A DNA stretch of 64,000 nucleotides from contig SCFE01000097.1 in NCBI GenBank assembly GCA_004352715.1, forward strand, positions 1,528,438 through 1,592,437, given 5' to 3'. The position numbers were made by a program, and so were the translations under genes. The notes under the pieces were generated by a model. It did no database searches, was not told the DNA's origin, and was given only the letters and a program-made list of their open reading frames with translations. Source of the stretch: Hofstenia miamia (lineage: Eukaryota; Xenacoelomorpha; Acoela). Of this stretch, positions 37,778-51,214 are shown in pieces (the first letter of the stretch is position 1; every line of letters starts with the position of its first letter).

Positions 37778-38329
37778 CTATGTAAAAATATTATATACTG
37801 CAAACGGACATTCTATTTTTCTAATTCTACTACACTTTAAGCAAATACAGATTACGTGTAGTCTGCAATTCACAATTATGTCTGCTTACAATAAAAGATC
37901 CATAGTCTGGCCCATAAACTACTAGTATAATAACAGGGGCAGGAGCGTAAGCAAGGAGCTACAGCCTCCGTTGAGGAATTTCAGTAATTTTATTTTAGTG
38001 AAACTTGATTCTCATGCATGCCTATAGCGAGAAAAAAATTTAAATCTACAAATAAATATAATATTTTATCAGCCCCTCTTTAGGCCTTTACAAAAATAAT
38101 GGAAATTGTCATAATGAAACATCTCAATTGACGGGAGAAAATACTCGGACTACCTCATCTTACCGATAGCTCATACAAAAGAGCTATCCTATCTATGTAT
38201 CTGTATTAGTAGAAACAGGCCCGTGGCTTGCATTTGAAATTTAGGGGGGGGCATGGCTCCGCAAAGTTCAATAAATTAATCATAGTTTTACTCATACGAA
38301 ATAGTTTTTCTTCTTCAAAATTTCCACAA

Positions 38330-38596
38330 CATCGTGTGATTGGGCGAGGATATGGGATACCGTGGCCACCAAGGTCGCTAGACCTCAGCCCACTGGAATT
38401 CTATTTTTGGGGTATGCTGAAGGCCCGCGTATTCCACCAATTTCGGTTTACAAACCTCAATGAGCTCAAAGATCGCATCACTTCAGAGATAAATGACGTT
38501 ACCCGTGAAGAACTTGGGCGTTCAGTGAATAATTTGGTGAAACGTGCCGAGCTGGTGATTGAAGAAGAAAGCGGTTCAATTGAACATTTGTTATAA
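38330..38596 (+). pseudogene. Tc1/mariner-superfamily transposase, C-terminal fragment
   Basis: About 88 codons are open to TAA. The sequence HRVIGRGYGIPWPPRSLDLS then PLEFYFWGMLKARVF matches the (I/W)PPRSPDL(S/T)P(L/I)(D/E)FFLWG box that holds the last catalytic acidic residue of DDE/D transposases. A helical tail follows, with NELKDRITSEINDVTREEL and a normal-looking end. The N-terminal HTH and the first two catalytic aspartates are missing, and the sequence left of 38330 does not match. The reading frame is intact, so insertion or loss of constraint is fairly recent compared with the relic at 8260-9200. A truncated, inactive copy. Confidence 0.8.
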
Positions 38597-38875
38597 TATT
38601 ACAAACCCCATTTATTGTGCTTTGTTTTGGTTACATTTAGTTTTACTTACTATGCCTTTACATTGATTTAATAAAAACTTCATAATTTACAGAATATTAG
38701 AATTAATGCTATGGCGTTTTGTATCCAGGATGCCAAGGGGAAGGGGGCCTCGTGGCTCAACAGGGAGGGCCATTGCTCCTGGCCCTCTCCTAGCCACCGT
38801 CCTGAGTAGAAACTATAATATTATTAATGTTCAAATGCGTGATAGGCATTCTTGAAAACATGTCACACTGCAACA

Positions 38876-39243
38876 AAGAGTTGAAACCGGGCCCAGGTTT
38901 GAAATGAAGCAGCATGGGTGTGAAATTTCTGCAAAATGAACGGGCCTAGAATAGTTCAAAATTGTATTAATAAATAGGCATATACATTCTTTCTCTTAAA
39001 TTCCAATATTACATCAACTAAATATATTCAATTGACTAATTAAACATCAAAAGTAAATCCATGATTACTTGCATTATCGCAGAAATTAAATTAGTAATAG
39101 CAAGTGAAAATCAAATAAATTTTTACAAAAAAATCTTACAATGGCTTGGATATGACGGCCTAGATTTTACCAATTGGGTAATGGCTTAAAGGGCCTGGCC
39201 GTGCTTGACCGGGGCTTGAAATCACGGCCAGGTTACAACTCTG
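38876..39243. mobile_element. Probable hAT-type MITE, CAGAGTTG family
   Basis: Left AAGAGTTGAAACCGGGCC and right GGCCAGGTTACAACTCTG are imperfect inverted repeats (15 of 18). Flanks CTGCAACA and CGGCAGCA agree at 6 of 8 bases, a decayed duplication. Related to 10953-11028 and 46533-47248. Confidence 0.55.
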
Positions 39244-39575
39244 CGGCAGCATCAATTTGCCATCACCTACCGCCGCAGAAATACGAAACTTACCGCGGTA
39301 TAACGCAATGACTCGAAAGTTACGCAAGTCCGTATTAATGAGGTTAGCAACTTAAAAGTTAGTAAAGTTTAATTGCTAAACATTTTTTATCTAAATTACA
39401 AATTCTGATAATATTTAAATATAAGTTAATATTTTTCTTAAAATATTTACATATTGATATTTTTAATAATAATTTTTCCTTAAATTGTAAATGTACTTTC
39501 TTTGCTTAACGATGTCACCGCATGTTTTGTCACCGCGGTATAACGTAATTACCGCACCGCGCACATCTCTAATTC
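39244..39575. repeat. CCGCGGTATAACG-containing repeat patch
   Basis: ACCGCGGTATAACG occurs near both sides (39291 and 39532) in the same orientation, with CACCTACCGCCGCAG and ACCGCACCGCGC at the edges. It looks transposon-derived, but ends and duplication were not resolved. Confidence 0.4.
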
Positions 39576-39746
39576 ATAGCTCGTATTTATCACATTATTT
39601 TTACATTTATTCATAACAAATCTTAATTTTAGATACAGAAATACAATTTTCACTGTCAATTGGAATTTCTCAGGAAAATTCTCAACAGAAATCTCAGTTA
39701 TAAGCTCTCACATAAGAATATTTTTCTAGATGTCAATATGTAGAGC

Positions 39747-39985
39747 CAGTGGCGTACGCAGGGGGGACATGGTGGAATGCCCCCCGTCAGGTTTCCAAAA
39801 TTGATTTTGACTGGATAAATCAAAAAAATTTTCGTAAAAAATTGAAAAATTTAAAATCTAGGATCGTGAAATGCATTTTTTAGGATCTAATTTCTCAATA
39901 TTTTCAATAATTTTAGCGGGGCTTCGCCCCGCATTGGAAAATGACAATGATGTCCCCCCGTCAAACAATCCTGCGTTCGCCCATG
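39747..39985. mobile_element. hAT-type MITE, CAGTGGCGTACGCAGG family
   Basis: Left CAGTGGCGTACGCAGG, right CCTGCGTTCGCCCATG, 239 bp, with a perfect 8-bp duplication TGTAGAGC (39739-39746, 39986-39993). Internal GCGGGGCTTCGCCCCGC can form a hairpin. An inverted relative lies at 27788-28006. Non-coding. Confidence 0.88.
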
Positions 39986-40319
39986 TGTAGAGCACGAATA
40001 CATACATTACATAAGCAATTGGTAGACAATACAATCTCTAAATAAAGGTAATTTTGAGTAACTTACATTTTCACTTAGTCTAGACTCCCTTGAAAATCGA
40101 TCAATTTTCAAAACTCATTCTCTATTTACAGAAATGTATTCTTCGTTCAAAATTTTTCTCATATTTCCTTCATTTGATAGTAAATATTTTATAAACGGAA
40201 ATTCTACCTTGAAATAAAAACATGCATAGCGTAACTTTGATTTATAAAGGAGATTACGATCAATATTTCGAGTAATTAATTATTGTCCCTTTTCTCAATT
40301 TGGGTTAGGAGTGCCTCTA

Positions 40320-40830
40320 AGCTCGGGAAAGTTAACAGTTTTCAGGGAGCGTGGGAGCTCTACTTAGAATCCTCTGATGCCTTGTGTTTACTGCATCTAG
40401 GTTTCGAAATATTATTGTAACTACTTCAAAGTTCATCAGCTTCTACAATTTTCCTATTCCTTTGCTAACTTCCTCTACATTGCTTTCCTTTCTACCGTTA
40501 TTTCTATTTTAGTTTTCAGTCCTGCATTTTATCTACCACTGCTAAGTTTGGCCTTCTTGCCTCAATCACATTGCTTTAGATCCAACAATATCTATATGCA
40601 ATATTTACGTACCATTAATTTTCTGTATCTAGCTCATGCAGCCTACCGAAGTTCCAGTGCACCATGTGTCTTACATTATCAAGCCTGAGGTATACTCTTT
40701 TTGTAGTCACTTCTCACAACCTACCGCTAGAAGATCTACCGTTTTCACCTCATTTTTACCTGGCCCGCACTTGTCACTCACCTCAGCTCTTTCATCCAGG
40801 TACTTTTTCACCAGGAGATAATGAAAAGAA
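40320..40830 (-). pseudogene. Non-LTR retroelement C-terminal relic, copy A
   Basis: On the minus strand, broken frames give VGCEK, LQKEYTSGL, VRHMVHWNFGRLHEL and then VIEARRPNLAVVDKMQD. These match the HxIAGCxxLAxxEYxxRHxxVxxxVHWxLC ... VIEARRPDIVVVDK blocks found at the C-terminus of a widespread LINE-type RT protein. The minus-strand sequence near 40340-40390 (CTCCCACGCTCCCTGAAAAC) resembles the 3' end of the related copy at 60870-61520. Many stops and frameshifts; inactive. Confidence 0.7.
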
Positions 40831-42387
40831 TCCGACATAGCACGTTTGTATTGCAAAAATTCAAAACGAATCTCAATATCACACACATTTAATAAGTTAT
40901 TTGAAAATATACTGCAACTGAAATTTACCAGTACCTAGTATCTAATAGTTTTTACCTTCGAAAAAATATGATTCCATGATAAACAAAGGATGCAATCGTT
41001 TCAATTCAATTACTGAAGAAATATCTATAAATAAATCTCAAAGGTTTCATAATTTAACTAAATTTCGAAATTAAATAAAAATTGTGAACTTGAATAAAAC
41101 TTTACTAAATTTATTATGTGTTTTTAGAAAATAAAACAGGGTATACAAATGAATAATAGGAAATATGAATATATTACTATTGATCGATGGGGTTCCTTAA
41201 AGCCGATTGATATTCTTTTGCTGATTATTCCTACCACATAAATATAGACACTGAAGCATTAGGAGTCACAAAACACTTACAGAGCGGTATTGAAAGTTCT
41301 TCTTGTAGTTCTTATCCAATTAATTATAATTAGTTTTAGTAAACACAATTCATCAAATTTTTGTATCCCCCATTTCTGTCAAAGAAATAATAAATTAAAA
41401 ATATTGTAAATTAGCTTCATTTGTTTTGTACATATTTCAGTTTAACTGTATATATATATATTTGTAAATAATTGCAGTTGTGTACTATTTACGTTTGTAA
41501 ATTTATACGGCACAATCTATGTACATTCAAAAACCAAAATGAATAAAATCTATTGATATAAAACATATTTAGGCATTAAAATTTGATAGTTTTCCACAAA
41601 AGATGCAAAAACTTTTAATTTGTCACTAAAAACGTGAAATTTTGCCCTAACAGATTTACCAAAATAATGATTCTATTTTATTTAGGTACAAAAATGGCCA
41701 AAATTCAATTTCGTTGGAAATTATTTAAAATTGAATTCACGGTCTTAGAAATATATTTGCAAGAATATTTCTTGTACTAATTTTTATGGGAAAGCTTCTT
41801 AATAATTGTAAGCATTTAACAAGAACGCCCCAAAAATTCTATTAGAGTCAAAAGCATGTTTGACACACTTAGCGATTTCTTAATCTTATCACACAAGCAC
41901 TTTGTAGTTTGAAGTTTTCAATTTTGTAAAAATATATGAAAATGTATTGTTATTATTAATAATATTAAATGGAATAACAAAATTGTTGATATAGAAAACA
42001 ATAAACAGTTTGAAAATAGATCAAAGGAAATTTAATAAAATGCGATCATTACTCAGATGTCAAATCTGTCGCTAAATAAAATTTTAAAACAATGTGTTTT
42101 ATATTTAATTGACATAAACCTGCATGTTGCATAATCCTGGAATTTCTCTTATTTTTTGTAATAAAATGCTTTTGTTCCTATTCAAAAGAAATATACTAGC
42201 TTTTTTAGAGTAGTTATTTTAACAAAAATTTTTAAGTTATTTTCATTTAGAAATTCTACTGTTAATGTACTGTATATTAAATTGCATCTTAAATAATAAT
42301 TTAGAGGTACACCCCAATGTATAAATATAAATACTCCAAAAATGTATGATCTACACCATAAATATTTCTTCAAAACTGAAATCGTAT

Positions 42388-42390
<3 letters not shown>

Positions 42391-42421
<31 letters not shown>

Positions 42422-42544
42422 NNNNNNNNNNNNNNNNNNNNNNNNNNNNNNNNNNNNNNNNNNNNNNNNNNNNNNNNNNNNNNNNNNNNNNNNNNNNNNN
42501 NNNNNNNNNNNNNNNNNNNNNNNNNNNNNNNNNNNNNNNNNNNN

Positions 42545-42576
<32 letters not shown>
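42391..42576. repeat. (TA)n tract with a 123-base gap
   Basis: TA repeat on both sides of N at 42422-42544. Confidence 0.9.
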
Positions 42577-42577
<1 letters not shown>

Positions 42578-44790
42578 CTCCATAAGAGCAAGAAGTATCT
42601 AAGTCAGCTTTTTCCAATTTCGAAATGTATATTTAACTCAATTAGCATAGTTGTTTCAATTAGCATTGTTCATGTAATAAATATTGACTAATTGGAGTGA
42701 TTATGCCTTGCAAAAATTATAAATATAATATTGACATATTATTACCGACATTTTAGTAGTTTTTCTTATTTTGAATAAAAAATAACTTAGATACTTCATA
42801 ACATTTAGCTGATTTGGGTTTTCAAAATATTTTTTGTTGAAAGTCCTGTTAGATTATTTTGATGGAAAGCCAAAACATGCATGCCGCAAAAAATATGGCT
42901 TATGTATGGAATGTTATATTTTTACATTGAATTAAAAATGTTCCATTAATTCAAGTTTTAAAATTACATGAAATATTAGAGAAACAAATACCGATTAGCA
43001 CATTTTTAGGGAATCAGTAAATTACTCGGCAGGGTTGATAAGAAATTTGTATAAATTATTTTGCAAAAAATAACATGGCTACACATTTATCATGTATATA
43101 CAAATGCTACTACTTGACACTTTTTGTTTACTACATATTTACTGCAGAACATTACAAATAATGATACAGATTTTATTAATCAATATGGATAAATAGTTAT
43201 ACGCCCCAAATTAAAATGGAAAAATATCCATTTTAGTAATTAAAAAATAATTTTGATTATTAAATATGCCAAAAAAACTGTCGTTTTTGCCCAAAAATAA
43301 CGTAAGTGTTACAAAATTTTCTGTCTACTCTTCTTATATAATATTTTCTCACAAAATTATTCAATGTTGCCCACGAATGTCGTGCTATCTATGAAAAAAA
43401 TAAAAAGATAAAATACAAAAAACTTTTTTTTGGAATTCACAATTCTTCCGAAAATTTAATTACTGTAAAAATATATATTTTGAAAATTCTATTCAGAAAA
43501 GTAAATGAAATTGGAATAAATTAGCTTTTATATCATACACAAAAATATTCTTAAAAAGTTGGCGATATTATACTTTGGGAAACTCAGTTTGAGTGACGTC
43601 AAAATGATTCTTAAGCTCTAACCTTAGCCCTAACACTTCTCCCAAAAAATTAATCAACATGATGAAATGCAATGCAATTTCAATGGTTTGGGTGAAGGGT
43701 TAGGCTTACGATTAGAATTTAATAACCACTTTATGACGTCACTCGAATTGGGTCACCTAAAGCAAAATAACGCCAAAAAGTTTTCATTAGCCACCAATGA
43801 CTGCAAAATAGTTTTTCAAAAAAATGTTTTTATATTGGCAGTGGTAGAAAGACAATAGCTTGTCCCAGCATGTGCCTGCTATTATACCTACAGCACCTAA
43901 GTGAAACAAAGAGAATGTAGAGAGAAGAACATAATAAAAATTAAACAGTGGACATTGTGAGTGCTGCAAAGCAAATGAGAAATTCGCAATGATGTTTTGA
44001 TGAATGACAGTTTTTACTTTGACAAAACTTACAAACAAAATTTAATCAATGGTCAATAAACACTTAAAAGAAAAACGTTTACCAAGTAATTAACGGAAAT
44101 GTAATAAAAGGGCAAACGTTTACTAATTTATAATTACTAAAGGCCTTTTTAGTAGAAGCTATAGTACATTGCTATAAGCTGAGTCAAATTGTTTTTACGT
44201 ACCTATTTATCAATGTTTGGAACAAAATCTAAGATTTGAATTTCATGTGTTCATTGCAAATACTCGAAGCTGTGCGATTGGGGCTTGACTCTACTTGGGT
44301 TATTTTTCCATTTTCAATAGGACTTGTTTGACCGAAATTCAACATTAATTATGCAGTATTTTATTGTGCTAAATTTTCTCGGGTTGCATAGCAAAATTAA
44401 TTGACTCTGAGCTAAGCTTAGGCCTAAAATTTGGTCTATTTATAATTCGGCATTGAACATTACACACACACAATTTTTTAAAAAAATAAAAAAGAGATTA
44501 TTGATTTCACTCTTAAAAGAATCTGTCCTGTATTATAGGTGTAAGAACATAACATTTGCAAAATTTTCAGAACTTTACGTTTCCTTTTTAAAAATGAGGA
44601 CAACTAGCTTCTATATTTATATTAGTTAGCAACCGCGGATACAATGTAGTTTTCAGGCTTGTTTCATACGTCTATGAACTCATAATAATTCTAAGAACTC
44701 ACTGTGGAAGACAATAAAAGATCAAATGAATACCCTATTGACATAACAGAAAATGTATTCGATCGTAAAACTATATACTGTATTGCTTAC

Positions 44791-44916
44791 CTCGACCTTA
44801 TCATTACGCACTGTGCTTTGCTTGGAAGGGGGAGACGATGATCCGGCTAGTTGAGAATTCTGAATTGAGGAGTCCAGCAATGATTGTTGTAAACTGAATG
44901 GAGTAAAGGCATTGGC
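44791..44916 (-). CDS. MBNL: MBNL exon 3: linker between the two zinc-finger pairs
   Basis: 42 codons between acceptor AAAAGTTTAG (ending 44917) and donor GAG|GTAAGC, phase 0 on both sides. The sequence starts ANAFTPFSLQQSLLDSS, is rich in Ser, Gln and Leu, and ends STVRNDKVE. That end aligns with the vertebrate (L)MRTDRLE, which directly precedes VCREYQRG of ZnF3, so the exon joins exactly to exon 4 ([10 protein letters not shown]). The linker is low in Ala/Pro and much shorter than in vertebrate MBNL. As a symmetric exon it could be skipped in frame, which would bring the finger pairs closer together. No alternative coding assignment fits. Confidence 0.88.
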
Positions 44917-46532
44917 CTAAACTTTTCTTTGTTACTTAATAACACATTAATGATAATGCATGAATTTAGGATAGAAAATTTCTAATTAATTGCATTCTAT
45001 CGATTGCTGAATAAAGAGATTGCGCGTAGTGTTGATGATTCTTAAAATGAAAACAATAATAGTAAAAAATTCCAGTAAAAAATCCCGTTCTAAGAACACA
45101 ACTATTCCAACAATTTGGAACAGCAAACTTCATTACCTCAGATATTCTTGTGTTCAAATTAGGTATTTGACTTACAACAATGTTTTGCCCTGATTATGTC
45201 CTGTTCTGATTTAATAATGTCCTGTCTTGATTAACGGAAATTCAGCAGGTTGAACTATGTAATTGTTCTATAAAGAATACAATGAATGCTAGTGTTACAT
45301 ACTAAGTTACAGTTTGAGAATAAATGATTTGTTTTCTAACATACCAATTGATTATCAAAATGTATCATTACAATAGAGAATCAAAATAATCCCCAGATTA
45401 AGTTCCGTGAAATGTGATGTCGTATCATATAGAACGACTTTTTAGATTTTACTTTAAACAAAAACTTTTTAACTAAATGTTTAACTTATTTTAACAAATA
45501 AAAACTGTTGGGGTTATTAAACTAGCAGTAGTTTAGGGATTATAATTAGTCCTGGTTTGTCCTGTTTTAAAATATGTCTTAATTGGTCTTGTTCTAATTT
45601 GACCTGTCCTGTTTTAGTTCTCTCCTGATATTCTATCCTGCCTCAACCCTAGTTCAAATGCATATAAATCCTTTGGCATTAATCTATAATTCTCTAATCG
45701 GGATATTTTCTTATTTCTGAGGACTTTAAGGAGACACGAGTATTTTTGCGCAATCCACAATAACCATTTTTATAAGTAACATTTATCAAACTGAACCTCC
45801 TTCTCAGATTCAATAATACGCTCGAGGTAATGCTACAAATAGCTAATTCTGACAGATATTCCATTCTGTACGATGCATTGTATTACACTTTAGTACTAAT
45901 TAAGATTGGCTTTACATGGTACTTTGATTAATGCAGAATTTCTATAATTCACAAAACGTTATATATGTTTGCATACATTTCGTCTGTTAATAAGTACAAA
46001 ATGAAGAGGGAAATTTTGATTCTTAATGCTATGAACACTAATATATTAATGCCATGTTAATACTTACCACTACATGATCTTTGAAAAGAATTTCTGATGA
46101 AGTTTCTGAGTCCCACATCCCACTGCATTAGGATGTTCTTTTTAGTTTTGTGTATAATTTAGTTCTACTGACAATTAAAATGAGGTAAAATTTTGAATGT
46201 ACTATACGTTCAAGGAATATTTGCAATAACTTCTGTTTCAAATGTTTTCATTTTTGAATCTCAATTCATTTGTTTTCCTTAATAACGCGTTAGGGTATAC
46301 TGGCATTTACAAATGTGCATTCACATTGTTTTATAATGAATTCAGACAATTTAATTTCATGACATTCCCGATAAAACAAAGATGCAAGTTGAACAACGAT
46401 AAAATTAGTTTTAATGACACTGGAATTTATCTGATCAGTTTCAGGTGTGCAGAAGCCAATGGCTACTCTAGAGTCCTTTCAGAAGAGACCACTTTGAAAC
46501 ATTTCTAAAATGACCTAATGTTCTGCATTACA

Positions 46533-47248
46533 CAGAGTTGGAATTGGGCTGGGCCTAAACTTGGTTTTGTAAGGATTTTCGCCATGGGATTTAGGACCGG
46601 GCTTGCGCCTAATGTTTCAATTGGTATTTAGAATACATGAAAATATTTCATTTGAAAACTTAAATTTTGCAATTATAAAAAACATTCTCTTTAAGTTCGA
46701 TCAGTCCTGCATTGCTGTCTGGTTCAATACTTCTAACTTCTTAACTTTGTCTGGTAAAAGCCAAGAACGTTTCTGAAAATTTTCACTTTGTGTTGATGTA
46801 AGTTGATGTAAAGCTGCTGATAATTTTAATAATTGAATAAATAAAAAGTACGATTGCAGCCAAGATAACTCATGGTAATAAGTAATTGTGGCAATACTTA
46901 TATTACTAAATTGATGGTAGGAAAACCTTAAAAATTGTGCCATATATGCACGTTTATTGAATTAAGGTAAACAATTACATTTGAATTTCAACACAATTGA
47001 ATTAGCATTGTTGACGGACTACAGTGGATATGCATATATTAATCAATACATTATGAAATTTATCCATCAAATTCATAGTGTAGTGCTTGTGATGCTCTAT
47101 GAAACACAAGACAATATTTGTGGAGTAAAAGAAAAACAATTTGGGCCGAGCCGGGTCTAGGCCGAATAATTGCTATTTTGAAAGGGGCCGAGCCAGGCTT
47201 GGGCCTAAGCTGTATTGGGCTGGGCCTGGCTTAAAAATTCCAACTCTG
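46533..47248. mobile_element. hAT-type non-autonomous element, CAGAGTTGGAATT family
   Basis: Left CAGAGTTGGAATTGGGC and right AAATTCCAACTCTG are inverted repeats, with GGGCTGGGCC/GGCCGAGCC arrays inside both ends. The 8-bp flanks GCATTACA and GCACAAGG match poorly, so the duplication is eroded or the two ends belong to separate copies. The central 500 bp has no coding capacity. Confidence 0.65.
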
Positions 47249-50200
47249 GCACAAGGCATAAGTCATTTCGTAAAAAACCGCATTTATAAAATGCTAAATA
47301 AATCACATGATCATGAAATGCTCAAAGGAAGGTATGATAATAATCATTGTGTCATTTAGAATTAATAACAGGAACTCAGTTGAATCCTTCAATTGCTTGG
47401 TAAATGCACTCTGGAAATTCTGAATGCCTACTTAAGGTTTCGAAACATACATGTACATCACATGCTATCGACCTAATACTTAAACAGTAAAGGTGTGGAA
47501 GTCCTAAAACAACCACCCTACACTTCTGGGTACAAATATTTGTCATCTTTCACTGGAAAATAGGAAAGTCTCAAAAGGGTGAATTTATTTAAACAGTTTG
47601 TAGTCGTTTAGGGTGCACTTTGCACCCCAGAAGGATTTAAACTTCTGTAACAAACGCTAGTAGAATCACGGGGAAAATTTGATATGTATCTGACATCAAT
47701 TTTCAACATCATTAAAAATGAAACACTGGGATATTCCAATCCTATGAGTCATAATTCGATCTCCAGCCGATGATTCATGCTATATAGGATGCTCCATGAG
47801 TTCTGGAACTCCGCACAGAAAAGAAATATTTTCATTGCATTTCATTTGTGTGTGCATTACATGGATAACTCAAACGATTTGTATAGCTCAGTAGAATGTC
47901 TCATTAGCAAATGTTTTCAAGGCTCAAGCGTGATACAATGACTTTTTATATATTTGGTATAAAATTATATTTATTTTGTTTCATGTCTAATAATTTATTG
48001 TCCTAATCAATATAAAGTTAACGCCTGTTTTTTACGAAAGGCCCTTCTACAAAGATTATCTTCTTCCCTTCTGAAATCGCTTTTCTGATTAATCAATTGT
48101 AGTATGCTATTATAAAAACGGAGATAGATTTCAAGGCAAAAGCGTCAAAATACTCCTATCTGTTTACTACTTAGATTTATAAAATATTTCTCCTTTATCA
48201 ATATTACGGTGTTTTTGAACTAGTATATAATGCGCTATCATCCAAATATTTTCTTCAATCATAAAATTAGTAGGATAGATATAATAATATAATTGTAATC
48301 CATGTTTTGGACGAAGATTTTGTTTTGTATAGTTACTATGCATAAACTACAGAATAATTAATTTCTGAATAGCTCTATACCATGATAATTAATAAGGAGA
48401 GCAGAAGTTTCCATTAGAAAATAACTTCAACCTTGAGTTTATTAACAAACATTTAGTAATGCACTTTAGAAATGTTATTTTTAAAACGAATATGAAAAGT
48501 TAATGTTAAATTATTTAATAGGAATGTTAGATCGACAAATTAGTAATTTAGAAATTAATAACACCGTTCCCCTTTAATACTTCCTAATAATAGCTTTTCA
48601 ACACGCTACGATCAACAACGAGCAATCGATGCACTTAATGCATACAAACAAAACATAAATACTAAAGCTAGGTCAATTTTTCAATGAAAAAAGTGGCAAT
48701 CAACAATAGATAGACAGATCTTGTAAGTAATTAATTACACGGTTTCACTAGGTAAATTCACACAAATATTTTTATGCATTTATCCCAACTTTGAAACTGA
48801 CAATATAGTAATACTAAATCTATTCTTTGAATTGGAATTCCCTTAAATTTAGCTTTACACTTTTAGGTAGGAACGATACTGTCTTTGGATTAGTGAATTC
48901 AGCGTTTTTGTAAAAATTACAATAAATTTGAAAAATTTGTATTCAATTTTACATCAAAATGTAACTTTGTATTGGGATTTCCAAATTAGAGGCCCATAAC
49001 TAACATAAAGTATTTTTTTCGCAAATTTGCAACAAAAATTGAAAAATGTGAAATTGTTTATATATAGTACTTCAGCAATATCAGGATACAAATGTTAAAA
49101 TGTTGCAAACAAACTGTTCATGTTGAACTTTTTAAGGTGTACAGATAATTTGTTAATATGTAATGATTTTTACATATTGAGCAAGTTTAAAAAATTTTAC
49201 TTTCCAATTAAAATCATCTTCAAAATCAAATAGGTAAGAAAGTAACTTATAAAATATAGTGTTTCAATAATTTAACTAATATTTTGAATTTTTTGTTAAA
49301 TAATTGAAAAATTCAAACAAAACATTCAAAAACCAATGGTAGGCCATCCCTATTCATCACTGAATTTGTAGTCACTCAAATTTTATAATTTGATTCTACG
49401 TATTGTAAGTTTATTTGAATAAATACACTTTGATGAAAAAATTGAAGAATTATTGCGAAAATGGTCAATATTTGCAAAGAATGGTGAGTGTAGGTTTCCA
49501 ATTCAAGTGGGAGTTGACAGTGGTGGAAAGAATAAAGGCGAGGCACCGATTTGCCTAATGAGATGGTGGAAATTTTCCAGACAATATACGAGAGTCAGCG
49601 TCAGCAAAATATAATTATAAATTCACACATAAATGAAATTAAAAATTTATTCCAACCTTTGGAATCTCTCTTCAACTGACACCTGCCAATATTGAGAAAT
49701 TTTATTAAACTCAGATTTTAATACAATTTTAATGCCAAGTTTTATAATTACTTCTCCAATTTAAAAGTTTCTTTAAAAAATGATTCAAAATTTTTGCAAT
49801 AGCTAAAGCACTGCTGCTTAAAGTATTATATTTATAAATATGTGTTGAATTATTAAGAAACAAGCCAATTTTTAATCTAAATATATTCGGCCTTTTGTTT
49901 TGTTGTAGAAATATGTCAGTGATTAAGGATGAAGTACAAATTGAATTACTTTAATCAAGGATGCAAAAAGCATGTAAAATTAGGAGGCTGACTGATTAAT
50001 GTATAATTGAGGCCATAGATACGACTAATAATGCAGGTATTTGAGTGCTTTGTGAAAATTATTATATCCACAATGAATTAGCAAAAAATCAGGCAGGTTC
50101 GTGGCATACTTATATTTTAGATTACAGAAATTTTAATAAATATTTGATTATAAGTTTGACTTGTTTACTTTTGCGATTCAGAGAGACGCGAAGACTTTGT

Positions 50201-51214
50201 CTAACCTTTTAGTATAGACATTATGAAATATTTACGAAAGAAGTTTTGCATAATTTAAAGTTTATGGGAGTTTTAGTGTTAAGCGTAGAAATAATAAACA
50301 ATAAAGCGAAATATACATTATAGTCAGTCAGGATTAAAAAAATTATCAGTACAATACCAATGCAATAACTTTCTGCTTGATAGTTAACTCTTGTGTTTTA
50401 TTCCTTATTTGGGTATTTGATTTCAACTTCGATTGAACATTATTTTCTTCCTCGGTCAGACCACAAAAGTCTTTTTACCGTTTCAAATAGATGCATTTTC
50501 GTTTTAGTTTTCATCAACACTGTCTTGAAATTCCTTTTATTCCCAAATAAAGAATTTTAGGGGGCCCTACATACCCATTTTATTATACTATTTGTGTCAG
50601 TCACTATACTGAGACTCGACAGTATATCGAAAAAACGGAAAGTAATAAAAAATCGAGTTTTAGGTCCTAGCAGAAGGAGGCGCATAGAATATTTACAAGA
50701 AACCATGCAGTCATCTCAGAGCAAACGCAAAAATATACTTTTGAAAGGTATGTTTCTCTTGAATAACGTTTTCTAGTACCGATAGTAGCTAGCTAAAAAA
50801 TCCGAAAACAAACCGCGGTTTTAGAATGTAAGAAAACCGAAAACGAAACCGAGCTTTTTTTGTAAACCCCGAGCACTAGTCACTACTTTTCACACAAGGA
50901 CAAAATACACTAAATTTGGTTGCCGGAAATGGAGGTATGCTAGTAAATCATTGGGAATTATATTCATAAAAGAAATACGTCTATTGAATCCTTGTATTTC
51001 AGTGTTAAAATTTTGGCTGTTAATAAAAATATGTTTGGTATTTTTGAACGTAGTACTTAAATTATGCTTCTATATTTTTCTGCCATGCATACTTGATGTT
51101 GATAATGCTTACAAAACCATGGATTCAGAACGATATCTGATTATTTTTGAAGATGATAACATGCACTTTCTATCAGATTTCCAATTTGTAGAAAGCCAAT
51201 TACTAACATATCAG

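Larger units (their letters stand above)
37778..44790 (-). other. MBNL intron 3
   Basis: 7.0 kb, with a mariner/Tc1 transposase fragment, two hAT-type MITEs, an unresolved CCGC-rich repeat, a retroelement relic and a TA-flanked gap at 42422-42544. No further exon was recognised. Confidence 0.75.

Noticed and set aside
37619-37840. 73-codon + strand ORF
   Set aside because: Antisense shadow of MBNL exon 4 (ZnF3-4).
50650-50748. Possible + strand exon (acceptor TTTTAG, donor AAAG|GTATGT) reading PSRRRRIEYLQETMQSS
   Set aside because: Only one frame is open, it is short, it has no partner exons, and it lies beside repeat-like sequence with CCGAAAAC motifs. It does not fit MBNL, which is on the other strand.
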